From Kaistia sp. 32K (GTDB lineage Bacteria > Pseudomonadota > Alphaproteobacteria > Rhizobiales > Kaistiaceae): 64,000 nucleotides of DNA. Position numbers and translations under genes: made by a program. The stretch spans positions 4,826,501 through 4,890,500 of the forward strand of contig NZ_AP024269.1 of assembly GCF_016629525.1 (NCBI RefSeq), written 5' to 3'. This document shows positions 61,805 through 64,000 of the stretch, piece after piece (the first letter of the stretch is position 1; each line of letters begins with the position of its first letter). The notes beneath the pieces are model-generated. The model made no database searches, had not been told where the DNA came from, and saw only the letters and a program-made list of their open reading frames with translations.

Positions 61805-63159
61805 GCTGCGGGAGGCTCCGCCTTTTCGAAATGCGCTCCGAGCCCGCTCATCAGGCTCTGGAATTCGGGGAAACTGGTCTGCACCGGGCCGAAATCGTCG
61901 ATCGTCACGCCGACATGGCCGGCCATGCCGAGGACCAGGAAGCTCATGGCGACGCGCGGATCGTGGCCGGTCGCCACCCTGCCGCCGCCGATCGACGTGG
62001 CGCCGCCGGTGACGGCGAGCGATTCCGGCCCTTCCTCGACGGCGACGCCGTTGGCGGCGAGGCCGGCGGCGACCATGGCGATGCGGTCCGACGCCTTCAA
62101 ACGGAGCTCGCCGAGCCCGTCCATCCGCGTCGTGCCCTCTGCGAAGGCGGCGGCGATGGCGAGCAGCGGATATTCGTCGATCATCGACGGCGCCCGCTCG
62201 GGCGGCACGACGATGCCGCGAAGCCGGCTCGAGCGCACGCGGATGTCGCCGACCTCCTCGCCGCCGAGCGCCCGCCGGTTGGAGACGGCGATGTCGCCGC
62301 CCATCTCGATCAGGGTTTCGATCAGGCCGGTGCGCATCGGGTTCAGGAGCACGGCTTCGATCGTCAGGTCGGAGCCGTCGCGCAGCAGCGCCGCGACGAC
62401 CAGGTAGGCGGCGAGGCTCGGATCGCCCGGAACGGTCACGGCCTGCGCCTTCAGGTCTCGCCGGCCCTCGAGGCGGACGACGCGCTCGCCGTCGGCGTTG
62501 CGGTCGATCTCGATCGCCGCGCCGAAGCTCGCCAGCATGCGCTCGGTATGGTCGCGCGTCGCGACCGGTTCGATGATCGTGGTGACGCCCGGCGTGTTCA
62601 AACCGGCGAGCAGAACCGCTGATTTCACCTGCGCCGAGGCGACCGGCATGCGGTATTCGAGCGGCAGCGTGACATCAGGCCCCTTGATGGTCATCGGCAG
62701 GCGGTCGTTCGAGCGCGCGATCACCTGCACGCCCATGCGGCGGAGCGGATCGAGGAAGCGGCCAAAGCTGCGGCCGCGCAGCATGGCGTCGCCGGTGAAG
62801 GTGGCGGCGATCGCCTGACTGCCGACCAGACCCATGGCGAGGCGCACGCCGGTGCCGGCATTGCCGAAGTCGATGATGTCCTCGGGTTCGAGGAAGCCGC
62901 CGACGCCGAGGCCGCGCACGCGCCAGGCGCCGGGCGCCGGCCGCGTCACCAGCGCGCCGAAGGCCCGCATCGCCGAAACCGTCGCCAGGATGTCGTCGCT
63001 TTCCGTCAGGCCGTCGATCCGGGTTTCGCCGATTGCCAAGGCGCCCAGCATCAGCGCACGATGCGACATCGACTTGTCGCCGGCGACGCGGACGCGTCCG
63101 GTGAACGGACCCGCCGCGGTTGCCGTCAGCGGGGCTGGCTGTCGAGGGATGGGCGACAT
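61801..63159 (-). CDS. aroA: 3-phosphoshikimate 1-carboxyvinyltransferase (EPSP synthase)
   Basis: Shikimate pathway enzyme joining shikimate 3-phosphate and PEP; 452 aa. GDKSMSHRALML at 27-38 is the substrate-binding start, GNAGTGVRLAMGL carries the PEP loop with Ala in the NAGTG motif, and DEYPLLAIAA contains the catalytic Asp. The NAGTGVRL form with downstream RPMKRM-like changes characterises the class II, glyphosate-tolerant type in rhizobia, but class is not certain here. ATG 63159 has GAGGAG upstream. Confidence 0.96.
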   Translation of the reverse strand: MSPIPRQPAPLTATAAGPFTGRVRVAGDKSMSHRALMLGALAIGETRIDGLTESDDILATVSAMRAFGALVTRPAPGAWRVRGLGVGGFLEPEDIIDFGNAGTGVRLAMGLVGSQAIAATFTGDAMLRGRSFGRFLDPLRRMGVQVIARSNDRLPMTIKGPDVTLPLEYRMPVASAQVKSAVLLAGLNTPGVTTIIEPVATRDHTERMLASFGAAIEIDRNADGERVVRLEGRRDLKAQAVTVPGDPSLAAYLVVAALLRDGSDLTIEAVLLNPMRTGLIETLIEMGGDIAVSNRRALGGEEVGDIRVRSSRLRGIVVPPERAPSMIDEYPLLAIAAAFAEGTTRMDGLGELRLKASDRIAMVAAGLAANGVAVEEGPESLAVTGGATSIGGGRVATGHDPRVAMSFLVLGMAGHVGVTIDDFGPVQTSFPEFQSLMSGLGAHFEKAEPPAA

Positions 63160-63356
63160 GGGATCGGGCTCCTCGGGCGTTCGGCAGGTGCGAAACGGGT
63201 GGTCGCGCATGCGGGCTCAGAGACCAGAACGGACGGTCGTCGGATAGCACGGCGAGCCGGCCGCGTCATCCGGCATAGGCGGCCTTGGGGGGCGGCATTG
63301 GGGGCGCCTCGGATTGCGGCTTCGATCCCGGCCTGGATCGCGGTCCAGAAATGCTT

Positions 63357-63385
63357 TTGACAGGGCCGATGTGAGTGATTATGGG
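63357..63385 (+). promoter_or_regulatory. Promoter of the TIGR02300-type gene
   Basis: TTGACA (63357-63362), a perfect -35, is followed after 17 bases by TATGGG (63380-63385), 31 bp before the GTG start. It lies in the 257-bp divergent gap between aroA and this gene. Confidence 0.65.
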
Positions 63386-63416
63386 AGCACCGCTCTTTTA
63401 ACCGATGAGGCACGAC

Positions 63417-63809
63417 GTGGCGAAAGCGGAACTCGGCACCAAGCGGGTCGACCCGGAAACGGGCAAGAAGTTCTACGACCTGAACAAAGACCCTATCGTT
63501 TCGCCCTTCACGGGCGTCTCGTATCCCCGCTCCTTCTTCGAGAGCGGGCCTGCCGCCAAGGCGCGGCCGGCGAACGTGACGGACGACGAAGACGAAGAGA
63601 TCGAGGACGAGGTCGTCAAGGACGCGGAATTCGTCAGCCTGGAAGAGGCGGATGAAGAGGCGTCCGGCGGCGCGAGCGCCGTCGAGAGCGACGATGACGA
63701 AGTTGAGATCGCCGATGACGAAGTCGATGACGTGTTCATCGAGGACGAGGAAGAGGAAGGCGACGACGTGGCCGGCATCATCGGCGGCGTCGAGGACGAA
63801 GAGTCCTGA
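63417..63809 (+). CDS. TIGR02300 family protein (small acidic protein, unknown function)
   Basis: The 130-aa product starts with a conserved basic part, AKAELGTKRVDPETGKKFYD, then NKDPIVSPFTG, and from about residue 60 becomes an extended Asp/Glu tail. The family is common in alphaproteobacteria and lacks a known role; the opening resembles a zinc-ribbon-like or ribosome-linked module whose cysteines are here absent. GTG 63417, after GAGG, is preferred over the ATG at 63405. It is followed by a terminator and tRNA-Ala, its usual neighbour. Confidence 0.88.
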   Translation: MAKAELGTKRVDPETGKKFYDLNKDPIVSPFTGVSYPRSFFESGPAAKARPANVTDDEDEEIEDEVVKDAEFVSLEEADEEASGGASAVESDDDEVEIADDEVDDVFIEDEEEEGDDVAGIIGGVEDEES

Positions 63810-63821
63810 GACTATCCACAG

Positions 63822-63856
63822 GCGCCAATTCAAATTTCTGAATTGGCGCTTGATTT
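63822..63856 (+). terminator. Terminator hairpin after the TIGR02300-type gene
   Basis: GCGCCAATTCA (63822-63832) and TGAATTGGCGC (63839-63849) form a perfect 11-bp stem with a 6-nt loop, followed by TTGATTT. It begins 12 bp after the stop. Confidence 0.75.
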
Positions 63857-63877
63857 GGAAAAGAGCGCGGCTTAAGA
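63850..63877 (+). promoter_or_regulatory. Candidate promoter of tRNA-Ala
   Basis: TTGATT (63850-63855) and TTAAGA (63872-63877) are 16 bases apart, about 50 bp ahead of the tRNA. The -35 abuts the preceding terminator stem. Confidence 0.4.
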
Positions 63878-63927
63878 GTTGCGCCGTTCCCGGGGGGTCC
63901 CAACCCCTCGGTTCTTCGAGAGAAAGT

Positions 63928-64000
<73 letters not shown>

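Overview
The window is a GC-rich chromosomal backbone segment from an alphaproteobacterium, almost certainly order Hyphomicrobiales (Rhizobiales). The evidence is the gene order: malic enzyme/mutS/glnD/murJ; nfu-tsaB-rimI-mur-plsC-miaB-phoH-ybeY-corC-lnt-praR-metK; pckA beside chvI-chvG-hprK-ptsM-ptsH-ahcY; a DivL-type kinase; a TsaE-phosphotransferase fusion; addBA; and a trpFBA-accD-folC block. I did not identify the genus. No insertion sequence, prophage, CRISPR array or plasmid gene was seen, and coding density is very high.

Layout. 1-9.2 kb: start of a malic enzyme gene (minus), then mutS, glnD, murJ, trpS and a universal stress protein. 9.3-18.2 kb: an Fe-S carrier gene with an Irr-type iron control element over its start region, then a run of overlapping or tightly spaced genes for tRNA modification (tsaB, miaB), S18 acetylation, a Fur/Mur regulator, acyltransferase, PhoH, YbeY, CorC and Lnt. 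18.3-31.2 kb: PraR-type regulator, metK, trmB, then rimP-nusA-ylxR-infB-rbfA-truB-rpsO-pnp, which joins transcription, translation initiation and RNA decay. 31.3-39.6 kb: pckA and a HugZ-like gene (minus), then chvI-chvG, hprK, ptsM, ptsH and ahcY, a carbon and envelope-stress control block. 39.9-51.8 kb: DivL-like kinase, TsaE-AmgK fusion, MurU-like nucleotidyltransferase, addB, addA, trxA. 51.8-63.2 kb (minus): folC, accD, trpA, trpB, trpF, lapA, ihfB, sppA, rpsA, cmk, aroA. 63.4-64 kb: a small acidic TIGR02300-type protein and tRNA-Ala(GGC).

No wholly novel multigene system is apparent. The points worth a second look are mostly regulatory or structural: an Irr box at nfu, a Fur-box-like palindrome in front of hugZ, an 18-bp perfect palindrome upstream of pckA, a SahR-like palindrome at ahcY, a Tyr in place of His in the DivL-like kinase, the TsaE-AmgK/MurU neighbourhood, an AT-richer 3' end of lnt, a dispersed palindromic intergenic repeat upstream of trpF, and a small duplication across the rpsA stop codon.
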